Shown here one piece after another: positions 41,965-52,550 of a stretch of DNA of 64,000 bases. Below the pieces are notes generated by a model. It was given only the letters and a program-made list of their open reading frames with translations. It was not told the origin of the DNA and ran no database searches. Each line of letters begins with the position of its first letter. Positions within the stretch are counted from its first letter, which is position 1. A program made the translations under genes and the position numbers. The stretch comes from Branchipolynoe longqiensis. Its lineage: Eukaryota > Annelida > Polychaeta > Phyllodocida > Polynoidae. Location of the stretch: NCBI GenBank assembly GCA_030323885.1, contig CM059187.1:127763525-127827524 (forward strand). The letters run 5' to 3'.

Positions 41965-42710
41965 TGTGATGCTGTGTTTTTGTGGTTATTGTGGTGATTT
42001 GAGTGTATGAGGTTGTGATGCTGTAGTGCTGTGGTGCTGTGAGTTTGTGGTTCTGTGATGTTGGGGTGTTGTGATGCTGTCATTGGGGTGTTGTGGTTCT
42101 ATTATCCTGCGAGACTGTGAGGTTGTGAGGCTGTAATGCTGTGATGCTGTGATGCTGTGATGCTGTGAGGATGTGAGACTCTCAGGCTGTGATGCTGTGA
42201 GGTAGTGATGCTGTGAGGTTGTGAGGTTGTGAGTGTGTGAGGTTGTGAGGTTATGAGGTTGTGATGTTGTGATGCTGTAAAGCTGTGATACTGAGAGGTT
42301 GTGAAGTTGAGATGATGTTATGCTGTGACGCTGTGACGCTGTGACGCTGTGATGCTGTGATGCTGTGATGCTGTGATGCTGTGATGCTGTGATGCTGTGA
42401 GGCTGTGATACTGCGATGATGTGAGGCTGGGAGGCTGTGAGGCTGTGATGCTGTGAGGCTGTGATGCTGTGACGTTGTGAGGCTGTGATGCTGTGACGTT
42501 GTGGGGCTGTGGGACTGTGGTGATGTGGGGCTGTGAGGATGTGATGATGTGATGATGTGAGGTTGTGAGGCTGTGAGGCTGTGAGGCTGTGGGTCTGTGG
42601 GTCTGTGGGTCTGTGGGGCTGTGGGGCTGTGGGGTTGTGGGGCAGTGGGGCTGTGATGCTGTGATGCTGTGATGCTGTGGGGCTGTGATGCTGTGGAGCT
42701 GTGAGGCCAC
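41965..42710. repeat. 10-bp minisatellite (GTGATGCTGT)n
   Basis: About 70 imperfect units with GTGAGGCTGT, GTGAGGTTGT and GTGGGGCTGT variants. A minus frame of 318 codons enters it from 42942 and reads (His-Ser-Ile-Thr-Ala-Ser-Gln)n; three units make 30 bp without a stop. Confidence 0.95.
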
Positions 42711-42989
42711 TATGCGCTGCTTTCCCCCACTGAGTTGCCTGTACATAGTTGCTGAGAGTCAGGGCGCGGGGTGCATCAGTATGCCCGGCCACCATCCCTG
42801 CTGTTTGGTGCCTTCTACGACCAGGCAGCCTGCCCCATTCCGCGGGGATCACTTCGGGCTGGCCGGGCCACACAGCGCTCCGAGCGCTATCACCACATTG
42901 CCACCGCCGGTACCTTTTAAATAAGGCCCCCTCCCCCCTCACACTATTAAAGTTCCCGCCCTAAACCTCTCTACAGACACCCACACTAT
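42711..42989. other. GC-rich flank, no supported gene
   Basis: Contains GGTACCTTTTAAATAAGGCC (42910-42929), a TATA-like word in GC-rich sequence. The minus frame beginning MRGEGALFKRYRRWQCGDSA covers it and then runs into the array; not recognised. Confidence 0.35.
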
Positions 42990-43135
42990 ATAGCCGGACG
43001 GCATGGCCGAATCGCTAAGGGCTCTCCATGTGGCAGGTCCTGTGGTTGAATCCCAATCGGGTGAAAGCGAATAGTTTGCGAAATTAAATAGATTCTAGTC
43101 GCTGACATTTGGCATTACTAAGAGATAGACAGGAC
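42990..43135 (+). mobile_element. SINE-A 5' half
   Basis: CGGACGGCATGGCCGAATCG head, GGCAGGTCCTGTGGTTGAAT, to GACATTTGGCATTACTAAGA. It meets a reverse copy at about 43136. Confidence 0.82.
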
Positions 43136-43425
43136 TCTTCTGACAGGATTTGTGACAGTGTGTACTTATGCAAATTTATAGTGCTGTCCCACTGGGAGAC
43201 CAGAACACCAGCACCCTGACCCGATATCCCAGACAATCACATTATCCTGATACTGTACTAGCCAATCCTAGTCCTATCATATTAAAGCTGAACGCCAGGC
43301 TAGGTACCGACAAGTATCAATTTTAAAAGTAATTGGTTTGACGCGGCTGGGACTCAAACTCCCGACCTCCCGCACGGGAAGCCTGCGCTCTATACCGATT
43401 CGTTCACAGGGTTCGGTGGCCAGAG
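43136..43425 (-). mobile_element. SINE-A, head-to-head partner
   Basis: TTTATAGTGCTGTCCCACTG, GGGAGACCAGAACACCAG, complement of B box (GGGACTCAAACTCCCGACC) and head complement CTATACCGATTCGTTCAC. It lacks the 3' end. Confidence 0.88.
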
Positions 43426-43682
43426 ATGTTGTTGGTGTTGTAAACATCAGAATTATGTGCCAGGAGTGTCATCGGACGGCAATGTTAATTATACATTGAC
43501 CTAAAGCTAAATTTCCTAACACTGATGCTGTCTGTTGTTAAGCACCGTTCCTTTCGCTTTTGTAAAACAACTTTCAGACCCAAATTCTGTATTTATTGCT
43601 TATTTTAAACCACCCCCTTTCACCTTTTTTTTGTGCACCCCTAAGAAAGCACCAGCTAATCACTGCGAGAATAACGATGAGT
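43426..43682. other. No recognised element
   Basis: Ordinary sequence. Confidence 0.35.
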
Positions 43683-44060
43683 CAAATTTGTGCATGGAAT
43701 TTTATCTTCAATGGTGATACAATAACAATGAATGAACTTTGTACATGGAATTCTTTATCTTGAGCTATAATACAACAAAATTGAGTGAAATGTGTACATG
43801 GAATTTTACCTTCAATCATGATACAATAAAAATGGGTGAACTTTGTACAAGGAATTTTGCTTTCAACTATGATGCAATAACATGGGGTGAAATTTGTACA
43901 TGGAATTTCACCTTCAATTACGATACAATAACAACTAAGTGATTTCAACTTTGATCCAATCAAAATGAGTCGACTTCATAAATGGAATTTTACCTTTAAC
44001 TTTGATACAACAAACGCGAGTAAATTGGTACATATAATGCTACCTTCAACCACACTTCAA
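43683..44060. repeat. About 60-bp tandem repeat, six to seven copies
   Basis: Each unit has TTTGTACATGGAATTTTACC, TTCAA(T/C)(T/C)ATGATACAATAA and an AATGGGTGAAC-type block. Units diverge by 10-25%, with the right-hand units weakest. Confidence 0.93.
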
Positions 44061-44071
44061 TTAGATGAGTG

Positions 44072-44212
44072 ATTGGGGTTTCATATCCTAGCAATATCAA
44101 AAGTCATAGTAGGACGAGTAGCGACTCGTGAGACTGACTACTGATTGCGACTTCATAGTGTTGCTCTCACTCAGATACAGTGTTGCTAGCACCATGCCAC
44201 ACAGTGACAATA
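44072..44212 (-). mobile_element. SINE-A, strongly diverged
   Basis: TTTCATATCCTAGCAATATC, AAAGTCATAGTAGGACGAG, GCGACTTCATAGTGTTGC, CTAGCACCATGCC. Confidence 0.6.
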
Positions 44213-44267
44213 TCATGAAAATTGGGCCAAATATGCCCTAGTATTGTACTGCGTCAGTAAAGCTACC

Positions 44268-44450
44268 GTTTTGTTTGTTTGTTGTTGTTTTACATCCTAA
44301 CAACATCTAAGGTCATATCAAGATGGAGTAAAGGTACCGACAAATATAATTGGTGGTAAGTATGTGGTTTGAATCGGCCGGTGGATTGAACCCACGACCA
44401 CCCGCGCAGGGAAAGCCGGCAACCTACCCACTCGATCATTCCTTCGTGTG
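44268..44450 (-). mobile_element. SINE-A, internally deleted
   Basis: GTTGTTTTACATCCTAACAA, CATCTAAGGTCATATCAAG, then directly AAGGTACCGACAAATATAAT and the head complement with GGATTGAACCCACGACC and CACTCGATCATTCC. Confidence 0.8.
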
Positions 44451-44516
44451 ATAGCCTTGGCAATGATTCGATGTGTGTCGGTGATTGACCACCAGAGGTG
44501 GATCCGATTAGTCCAA

Positions 44517-44640
44517 CAGTCATCATCATCATGCTGTCGGTCGCGATGCGACAAAGACTGCTTTCATTACTTGACTGCCGCTCTCCATTTAGCTCTCTGC
44601 TGTGAGAGTTGTTTCCATGAGTCGGTCTTAATGTCTCTCA
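44517..44640 (-). pseudogene. LINE 3' end, copy 2
   Basis: CATCATCATCATGCTGTCGG marks the (ATG)n tail; the minus strand encodes DSWKQLSQQRAKWRAAVK-stop. The ORF is cut off upstream. Confidence 0.75.
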
Positions 44641-44663
44641 TCTAATCCGGGTGATGACCGAGC

Positions 44664-45060
44664 CGGTATGGTGTTTTGTGCAGTTGTACATTTCCTGAAA
44701 GCTGCCTGCGAAAGTGTTGAAGTGCTGCTGGCTTTTGCAAGTTACCAGCAGCACTCTCTCGGGGAGAAAATAGAGGTTTCACACTGGCAAGAACATGTCA
44801 AGACAGGTGCAAAACTATTTGTCCCTGCAGTGGCTGGTCGGGAGATGTTGGGAGTTCCATATATCAACCACCCTTAATGCTGCCACAGTGACATGGCTTT
44901 CTGTTTAGGGTTTGCTCCCTTAGCCTTCGGTTCTGTCAAGAACCTGTACCACAAGGCAGTGGTTTACAACTCTACTCTGCAAGGCAGGGGCGTCAAACTC
45001 CCTGAGGTATTGTTATACCTGCAATACCTGCATACCCAACAGTACTGATGGCATATTGCT
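44664..45060. mobile_element. Block X, copy 2
   Basis: Encodes KAACESVEVLLAFASYQQHS, GEKIEVSHWQEHVKTGAKL and FVPAVAGREMLGVPYINHP in the sense opposite to the LINE, followed by GGTTTGCTCCCTTAGCCTTC and CCTGAGGTATTGTTATACC. Confidence 0.65.
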
Positions 45061-45135
45061 GATGCTATTACAATGCCAACCCTACGTAATGAGGATAGAT
45101 GGACCCAGGCAATGAAACCCTACTCCCCCCCCCCC

Positions 45136-45479
45136 TAAAATTGCATCGTCCGTTGGTTATGAGTTTCTGCAATCTTTCTGAGATAAATATATTAAATTGA
45201 TTGCTATAATCCACCTTACTTTAATTTGAAGTAACCCTTTATCAGGAATGAGATATGTGAAGCGTAAACATGTAAAATTAGTTTTGGCAAGCACACTCAC
45301 ATTGTGAAACCATTGGCTTTAGCAGTAACCGGTTCTATTAAATCGCCCGACTATTCCCTTCTATGTTGTAATAAATGCTTAATAAGTGTATCAGTATCTA
45401 AGTTAGATACGTAGAATCGTTTCTAGATAATTGCCTTGGTTTTGAAATGTTGATGCTTCATCGGACTATGCAGCTTTAA
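45136..45479 (-). mobile_element. MITE-C
   Basis: Left AAAATTGCATCGTCCGTTGG, interior CACCTTACTTTAATTTGAAG, GGCTTTAGCAGTAACCGG and AGTTAGATACGTAGAATC, right CATCGGACTATGCAGCTTTA. Confidence 0.9.
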
Positions 45480-46635
45480 TTATCCGAACAATTACTTGAA
45501 CTAATTGATTTCTGAAAAATAAGCTTCCCACATAGATTCCGGTGGAATTCCAATGCCTCTTCATAATAGCCACTTTAACGTGACATAATCTCTAGATGTT
45601 TGTGTCAAAGGTTGTTTGTTCTACTGCAGAAATCCTTTATTTTTATGTTCAATTTAAGAGCGTGGGATCAAGATGAATACGATGACATAATAAATCACTC
45701 GCTCATGGTATATTGGCGGAAGATGGAACTTTATTAGCAGTGGGATAGAGTTATGATATATGAGACTGTCTCAAAGGGTGCTAAGCAATATGGGACAAAA
45801 CTTTGTCCATGGTAATGATCAACATACTATCTGCTTATGCATTTGTTCAGGATGAACTGATTTATTTTTTACATGGTGTTTCATAATCCCAATAGAATAC
45901 ATATTGATTTGAAGCAAATGTCCTTGTGTTTTCAGTGTAGCCGTTTCTGTGCTGTTTTGTGTCAATCATTACAATGGACCAACAAAAAAGAAGGGTTATC
46001 ACCTTTTGAGACAGGCTCATATATAGCCCATAACCATCAATTAGTTCTGAGATAACCACCAGGGGGAAAAAGGCTAACCTATTTATTAATCATCGATTTA
46101 TCATTAAATGGACATAGAGTGGGAGGAGGGGGTGGGGGGAGAGGCGGTGCTGGTAGGGCGCATGATAAAACAGCAATCTGGGTGACAAGCTGAAGCCAAG
46201 GTCATGGCCTGAGCTGGGCCTGAGCAGGCCATTCAGTTAGACATCTAGCAGCACGCTGGTACCAGCCGAGATGAAAAGGAAAAGGGCCTAGGGAGTCGCC
46301 TCTAAATCCCAGTGCCGTTTCTCATCAGTATATACCTCTTTTTTTATTTTCACTGCAAATATTTGTCAAATAGACAGCTTGCTTGCCGTGTCTTGACTAC
46401 CGTGCTAAATTAAATGGAATTACATTTATAACCACTGCATTGATTGTGTAGCTTTTGAACAATTCCAATTCCTGCCTCCGAAATTCATGGGGGTGAGTTG
46501 AAATCAGTTTTTGGAAGAAAACCGAAAACAGGCAATAAAAAGAGAAGCGTTTTAACATTATTTTTTTATAAATGTTGCGCTGAATTGTTAGGAAAACGAG
46601 TCCCTGTGAGCTTCGGTTAGGAAGGTCTCCCCCCT
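45480..46635. other. No gene or recognised repeat over 1.1 kb
   Basis: AT-rich to about 46130, then a G-rich patch (46110-46145) and mixed sequence. One of the longest stretches without a recognisable repeat. Frames near 45862-46059 are short and unsupported. Confidence 0.45.
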
Positions 46636-46690
46636 CCCCCCCCCCCCCCCCCCCCCCCCACCACCACCACCACCACCGCCCGCCTGTCGC
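46636..46690. repeat. Poly-C (34) followed by (CCA)n
   Basis: An uninterrupted run of 34 C (46636-46669) joins ACCACCACCACC. The exact length in a real genome may differ, as such runs are error-prone. Confidence 0.9.
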
Positions 46691-47784
46691 CCACCGGCCA
46701 GCCGCCCCTAGCCGCCCGTCGCGCCCCCGCCGCCCACCGCCCCCACCCCCCTGCCCCCTCCCCCGCCGCCCGGCCGCCCCCCTCTCCTTTCATCCGCAGG
46801 TCTCTTCACCTGGAGACTGGGTCCTCCTGGGTCAGAGACTGAATGGAGCCGGGGAGGATGGTTAGGGCTTAGGCGAGTGAACGCCATCCGGTGGCGTTTT
46901 ACCAACACAACACCCACACCCGCCGGGCCCCTAACAATCACCTCCAGGAAGTAAGCCGGTACGAGGCTGACTGAGGTGGTGTCCATCTCAACACACGCCC
47001 ATTAATATTGATTCAAGATGCATTTTTGGATCACATCTAGTTGCTCTTATTGCTCTGTCTGTATCATGTCCGGGGCTATGATATATGCGTGCGCGGATAA
47101 AACTATTTTAAACAAAATAAAAAGGGGCTAGGTGGGTCGGCGAATGTTTATATGGGAAGGAAATGTGTTTGTAGGGTGATGAGACCGGCGAGGGAGGTTG
47201 GGGTGTGGGGTGTGGATGGTTGGGGGGGGGGGGGTCCAGGGTATAGATTGGGTGCCGGGTGATGAGGTCTCCCCAGCATTCCAAGTGGGCCGTAATGTGA
47301 TGGTATCTGTTGGCCGGCTGTCCGCGGGGGGAGGCCCGGCCACCACTGACCCGCTGCCTCCCGCCACTGCCCACCATCAATTTACTCTGAGCACCACTGA
47401 TAGTCCACGGGCGATATCTCAGAATGAGAGCTCCGTTAATTATTGAGTTCATTAAGCTTGGGTGGGTAAGAGCATGCAGGATTGATTTAGACTGATCACA
47501 CCGACACTCTGCCGACATGAATAGAGCGAAAATGGGGGTTGGCTTCTCTTTCACGGATCAATTTCGTATGTAGCCACAGCCACTTACTACAGGGAATTTA
47601 TTTATCGAATTAAATATGGATGACCCGATGAAAGTGTAGCATTTTCAAAACGACATTGACTATATAGATTTGATCCTATACCTTGATTTGTTATGAATCT
47701 CTTCATATATATCTTCCATGAATATTTTCATTTCACATAGATTCTTATTTTGCTCGGACCAAATTCCGCTGGACTTTAAATAAT
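46691..47784. other. CpG-rich sequence then ordinary sequence; weak exon-like frame
   Basis: GC- and CpG-rich from 46675 to 46800. On the minus strand 46986-46808 reads MDTTSVSLVPAYFLEVIVRG and continues to PGGPSLQ, ending CAG before GTGAAG, a plausible donor. There is no homology I recognise. A G13-14 run is at 47221-47234. Confidence 0.3.
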
Positions 47785-47822
47785 AGGACAATGCAAGAAC
47801 TGATCCACTCAGCGGCGGGATA
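47785..47822 (+). mobile_element. SINE-A fragment at array edge
   Basis: TAATAGGACAATGCAAGAAC, TGATCCACTCAGCGGCGGG, GATAATGTGA correspond to the SINE-A body; the next bases become the array. Confidence 0.7.
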
Positions 47823-48691
47823 ATGTGATGATGTGATGATGTGATGATGTGATAATGTGATAATGTGATAATGTGATAATGTGATAATGTGATAATGTGA
47901 TAATGTGATAATGTGATAATGTGATAATGTGATAGTGGGATAATGTGATAATGTGATAATGTGATAATGTGATAATGTGATAATGTGATAATGTGATGTG
48001 ATACTGTGATACTGTGATACTGTGATACTGTGATACTGTGATACTGTGATACTGTGATACTGTGATACTGTGATACTGTGATACTGTGATACTGTGATAC
48101 TGTGATACTGTGATACTGTGATAATGTGACAATGGGATAGTGGGATAATGGGATAATGGGATACTTGGATAATGTGATAATGTGATAATGTTATACTGGG
48201 ATTAATGTCATTCTGGGATAATGTGATAATGTTATACTAGGCTAATGGGATAATTCGATACTATGATAATGGGATAATACGATAATGCAATAATGAGATA
48301 CTGGGATATTGGGTACACCGAGTGGTGAAATCATACAGTATCAATGTGATAATGTGATAATGTGATAATGTGATACTGTGATACTGTGATACTGTGATAC
48401 TGTGATAATGTGATAATGTGATAATGTGATAATGTGATAATGTGATAATGTGATAATGTGACAATGGGATAGTGGGATACTGGGATAATGGGATACTTGG
48501 ATAATGTGATAATGTGATAATGTTATACTGGGATTAATGTCATTCTGGGATAATGTGATAATGTTATACTATTACTAGGCTAATGGGATAATTCGATACT
48601 ATGATAATGGGATAATAGGATAATACGATAATGCAATAATGAGATACTGGGATATTGGGTACACCGAGTGGTGAAATCATACAGTATCAAT
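47823..48691. repeat. 8-bp (GTGATAAT / GTGATACT) array with 348-bp higher-order duplication
   Basis: Blocks of GTGATGAT, GTGATAAT (two blocks) and GTGATACT (about 15 copies, 47998-48120). A composite ending ACACCGAGTGGTGAAATCAT and CAGTATCAATG occurs twice, ending at 48343 and 48691, including the distinctive GTCATTCTGGGATAATG and GGATACTTGGATAATG words. Confidence 0.95.
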
Positions 48692-48771
48692 GGCGTGTAT
48701 CCCAATAGTGGCAGCGCTAAAATGCCAGCATTTGTGCAAGGGCAGATTCTGGCATTGAAATAAATGGATGA

Positions 48772-49119
48772 TTAAAGCCGCATAGTCTGATGAAAACACT
48801 AACTTTCAAAATCAAAGGAATTATCTAAATTTGATTACACATATCTAACTATATATACTGGTACACTTATTAAACATTTGTCACCACACAATAGGGAATA
48901 CTGAGCCAATTGAATAGAACCTGTTACTGCTATGGTGACAGAGTTTTGGTGTGCTTGACACAAATAATTGTGCATGGTTGTACTTCAAATATCTCAAAAG
49001 TTAGCCATTTAAGATAAAAGTTACTTCAAGCTAAAGTAAGGTACATAATAATGATCAATGTAATCTATTTATCTCAGAAAATGTCAGAAACTCAAAACCA
49101 TGGGACTCTACAACTTTAT
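48772..49119 (+). mobile_element. MITE-C
   Basis: Start TTAAAGCCGCATAGTCTGAT, interior TCAAATATCTCAAAAGTTAG, AAAAGTTACTTCAAGCTAAA, AACTCAAAACCATGGGACT, end CTACAACTTTA. Confidence 0.9.
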
Positions 49120-49159
49120 CACCAAAGAGTATGTCTATTCCCACAACCTCTTAGATTAT

Positions 49160-49498
49160 TTACCAGACGGTGAGTTGAGTGTCAGGCTCCTGTTTTGGGA
49201 GATCGTGGGATCCGAACCTATGGGTTTGTGGGTTCGAACCCTGGTCGAGTCAAACCGATGACACACAAATTGATATTGTCTCTCCCTAGCCAGGCGCTTG
49301 GCATTATTACGATAGGCCAAGGACTGGTTGGCTCAGTGTCAGGATAATGTCACAGTTTGGGATATCAGGTCATGGTGCCTGGTCTCCCAGTGGGGCAGCA
49401 CTATAAAGTCATCATGAGTGTGCACTGCCACAAGTCAATACCTGTCCTGGTATGACCTTAGATGTTGATATGACGTAAACAACAGCAAACAAACAAAC
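49160..49498 (+). mobile_element. SINE-A, full length
   Basis: GACGGTGAGTTGAGTGTCAG head, GGGTTCGAACCCTGGTCGAG B box, body, 3' end GATGTTGATATGACGTAAAC and CAGCAAACAAAC tail. Confidence 0.92.
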
Positions 49499-49944
49499 TT
49501 AGATCACGGCAATTGTGCTATGACAAACAAGAAAGAAGATCCCTGTAACCGGCATTTCACGCATCCGGTCTGTCAGCATCTTGCAAATTACAAATTTGTA
49601 ATCTGCTATTGATTGGGCAGTCAGTTGTAAGCATTGACTACGGATTGCCATGTTCATCCACTTCCGGTGTAAATACCCATCGATGGTCGCAGTCAGCAAC
49701 ACCGAACGCCAGTGACTTTGTTACCCTCTTTATTAGAACGGGTCCAGATTGGTTTAAGACAAACACACTTTCCCCACTAACAATTCCAACACCGGATGGG
49801 ACTCGGGAGAGAAGAAGGCTACATGAAGGTCTGTACAGTGCTACCTGACAATTTCTTTTTTGGCAAAATTACAAAGCACTAAGGAAATGTAGTTAATATG
49901 GATTAGGGAGAAGTACAAGGAGAACTTCGTGTTACAAGCACAGG
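49499..49944. other. No supported gene
   Basis: A plus frame from 49609 contains TPNASDFVTLFIRTGPDWFK and stops at 49848. It is not low-complexity but I recognise nothing and see no splice sites that decide it. Confidence 0.3.
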
Positions 49945-50268
49945 ACGCGGTAGCCGGTAGAGCGCAGACTTCCCATGCGGAAGGTCAGGAGTTCGATTCC
50001 CAGTCGAGTCAAATCATTTACATACAAAATTGATATGTGTTGCTTCGTAGCTTGACATTCGGCATTACTAGGATATGACAAGGACTGGTTGGCACAGTGT
50101 CAGGATAGTATGACTGTCTGGGATATGGGGGGGTCATGGTGCCAGTGGCCTGGTCTCCCATTGGGGCAGCACTATTAAGTTGTCATGAGTATGCACTGTC
50201 ACAAGTCAGTGATATGACCTTAGATGATGCCAGGACGTAAAACTCCAACAAACAACCAACCAACCAAA
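49945..50268 (+). mobile_element. SINE-A, full length
   Basis: GACGCGGTAGCCGGTAGAGC head, GGAGTTCGATTCCCAGTCGA, body with GCAGCACTATTAAGTTG, 3' end GCCAGGACGTAAAACTCC and CAACCAACC tail. Confidence 0.93.
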
Positions 50269-50980
50269 ACCTTTCCTCTCCTCCCCAACTCACCCACCCA
50301 ACTGTGCCAGTGCAAGTCACACCTCCGACCAGTGGATAGATCGTCACTGACACCGAGCGACACCCTTCCCCGGAAGGAGGATGAGAGGAAGCGGGCAACT
50401 CCCCCACGGTACCGTCCGCCCACCACACGCCCGTCGATGCCACCCCCACCCCTCCTCCCTCACACCCCACACCCCACACCCCAACACCCCGATCCACATA
50501 ACCCCCCCCCACCACCACCACCACCACCACCACCACCCTTGGCAAACACTTTCCGTGTCAGTTAATTTGCATCTTCATGAATATTTCATAAATGCTTACT
50601 TTAAGTGCCGGTTCATTTCTCAATCACATCCACAGCTGCGCCCGCCCGGGATTGGCCGGTTGATTGTAATGTAACACCTTGACAACCAGATTACTGACTT
50701 ACATCGCAACTTTCGCTCAGCGACCGACCAACTCACGGCAGCCTACATTAAGTTGCGTGCGCCATTCACTGCCTGAGCCTGTGACTTTAAGTGAATCCTC
50801 CTGGAAATGGGAGTAATTACGTAATATAAGGCCTGGGTGGGAGAGTTAGAGGAAACTCATCCACATGGCCGCGTTTGTATAGTAGCTACCGGGTGTGGAG
50901 CATCCTACGTCGCTAAAGATTAGCCGAGTTTTTAATTTCTTTGATGTAGACCCGTTTTTTTTCATGGAGCTTGTCAACAG
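50269..50980. other. C-rich stretch with (CCA)n, then ordinary sequence
   Basis: CCACACCCCACACCCC and ACCACCACCACC runs (50450-50536). Nearby ATTTGCATCTTCATGAATAT is an octamer-like word. The last 8 bases (50973-50980) are the left target duplication of the next element. Confidence 0.4.
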
Positions 50981-51395
50981 CTAGATAAAAGATTCACCCG
51001 GTACTTGTAGTACACGGGTTAAGGACAACGTAGTGTAAATACGGGCGAAAATAGCTTTAGTATGGAACCTGAACTAGAAACTGTGGCTCCAGTATCAAAT
51101 GGCTGCATATATTGCCACAGAGTTGGTGAAATGGGTGAGAATGCAAAAAGACAAGATGGCGGCCAGAGAACACTGTCAATTTCAATTTTAAATCTGATTA
51201 AACTAGATATTATATTATATTTTTCAACTCAAAGGTAGCCGGCTATCAATAAGACATATGTAAAGAATAAATGTTGCTTCTTAGCTTGTGAAATTAGGCT
51301 CTCATTTCCTTAACCCGCTTTTTCAACCGTTTTTATATAGGGTTGGTATTCACCTGTGTACTGCGACTGTGAGTACCGGGTGAATGCTTTATCTA
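50981..51395. mobile_element. 415-bp TIR element with 8-bp target duplication (hAT-like?)
   Basis: GTCAACAG occurs directly on both sides (50973-50980 and 51396-51403). Ends: CTAGATAAAAGATTCACCCG continuing GTAC, inverted on the right as GTACCGGGTGAATGCTTTAT plus CTA. Inside, an ATG at 51062 in good context (A at -3, G at +4) opens MEPELETVAPVSNGCIYCHR followed by VGEM and a donor-like GTGAGA. This could be a remnant first exon of a transposase or chance. An 8-bp duplication fits hAT; the termini do not look classical hAT. Confidence 0.82.
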
Positions 51396-51674
51396 GTCAA
51401 CAGTAAGATCTCTGACTGTATGAGTTAGCCGTTACAGAGTTTGCCATTATTTCCTAGATTTAAAAAGAAATGAGTCATGCCTCGTTGGAAATGTGTGTTA
51501 AAAAGAATTTGAAGCCTTTTTAAAAATTATAATAACTTCACCATGATTTGAACAGATTGTACTCATCCCAACTATTTAGGCTATTAGTAGCCTTATGCAT
51601 TTCCATCATTTAACATTGATAATGATATCTAATCAACTGTCGGTTGGCTAGATGTCATAGTTGTTTGCTTGATT

Positions 51675-51880
51675 GTTTATTTTACTTTTACTTCCTAGAA
51701 CCACCTACAGTAATATCACGGTCTCTACTGGTGCACACCCATTGCGATTATATAATTCTCCCAAACTGGGGTACCATGACGCGGTAGATAGTCCACTCAG
51801 TCACATTATCTTCACGCAGCCAACCAGTTCGAGCTCTATCCTAGTAATAACACAAACGAGCCTAGGTAGGGATGAATGCC
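51675..51880 (-). mobile_element. SINE-A, strongly diverged
   Basis: TTTTACTTCCTAGAACCACC, GGTACCATGACGCGGTAGAT, CCACTCAGTCACATTATC, ATCCTAGTAATAACAC and CGAGCCTAGGTAGG. Confidence 0.6.
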
Positions 51881-52221
51881 ATTTTCGGTAGTCTTTGGTG
51901 ATACTTTGATCGATCAGATGATTTAGGAAACAAGTGTCCTACCAAGGTTATGATTACTTCAGGTCTATCATACTCAACCTTAAAGTTGCATAGTCTAGAT
52001 TTATAATTACATATTTGTTAAGTTGCTATTTTAGTTGCTGTCCATATTCATATGCTATGGCTACATCACACAGTGATACTAGGTTCTTCTTATCTTATTT
52101 ATTTATATATTTTGTTATATTAATTATGAATGGGTCATTGTATGCTGTGTTTTATGCTGCCATTTAATGGCCATTGCATTACAAAATTGGGAATCCATTC
52201 TGGAGTTTGCCCACAGTCCCC
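51881..52221. other. No gene; MITE-C terminal scrap
   Basis: CTTAAAGTTGCATAGTCTAG at about 51979-51998 matches a MITE-C terminus; the rest is ordinary AT-rich sequence. Confidence 0.45.
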
Positions 52222-52550
52222 CAAAAAGGAATGCTTGTTTTCTTTAACGACGCCTCTAGAGCACATTGATTTTTATCATCGGCTATCTGACATCAAACAT
52301 ACTGTCATTTTGACATATTTCTTTGGAGGAAACCCACTGCTGCCACATAGGCTACTCTTTCCGATATTCAGTATGGGGTCTTATATATGCAGTTTCACAC
52401 ATACAGGAGAGCACACACCACAGCCTTTGATGAACAAGTTGTGGACCACTGGTTGGAAGAGAAAATAGCCCAAACTGCAAATGGGTCCGCTGAGCAGGAT
52501 CGATCAGATGACCCACACCTTCACAGGTGGACGTCCTGCTCCTGGCCAAC
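52222..52550 (-). mobile_element. SINE-E (mollusc-like), longer copy
   Basis: Left part TTTAACGACGCCTCTAGAGC, ACATTGATTTTTATCATCGG and TTTCTTTGGAGGAAACCC; middle GCTACTCTTTCCGATATTC and TTGTGGACCACTGGTTGG; right part GGATCGATCAGATGACCC. From memory this block order is characteristic of tRNA SINEs widespread in gastropods and bivalves. It extends further left than the copy at 21915. Confidence 0.88.

Noticed and set aside
41986..42942. 318-codon minus-strand frame with a non-repetitive N-terminus
   Set aside because: About 75 non-repetitive residues followed by the 10-bp array; N-terminal part unrecognised and no supporting signals.
46808..46986. Exon-like minus frame MDTTSVSLVPAYFLEVIVRG
   Set aside because: Plausible donor, but no acceptor, no homology and CpG-rich composition that lengthens chance frames.
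47823..48691. CRISPR array
   Set aside because: Units are contiguous 8-bp words without spacers; eukaryotic sequence context.
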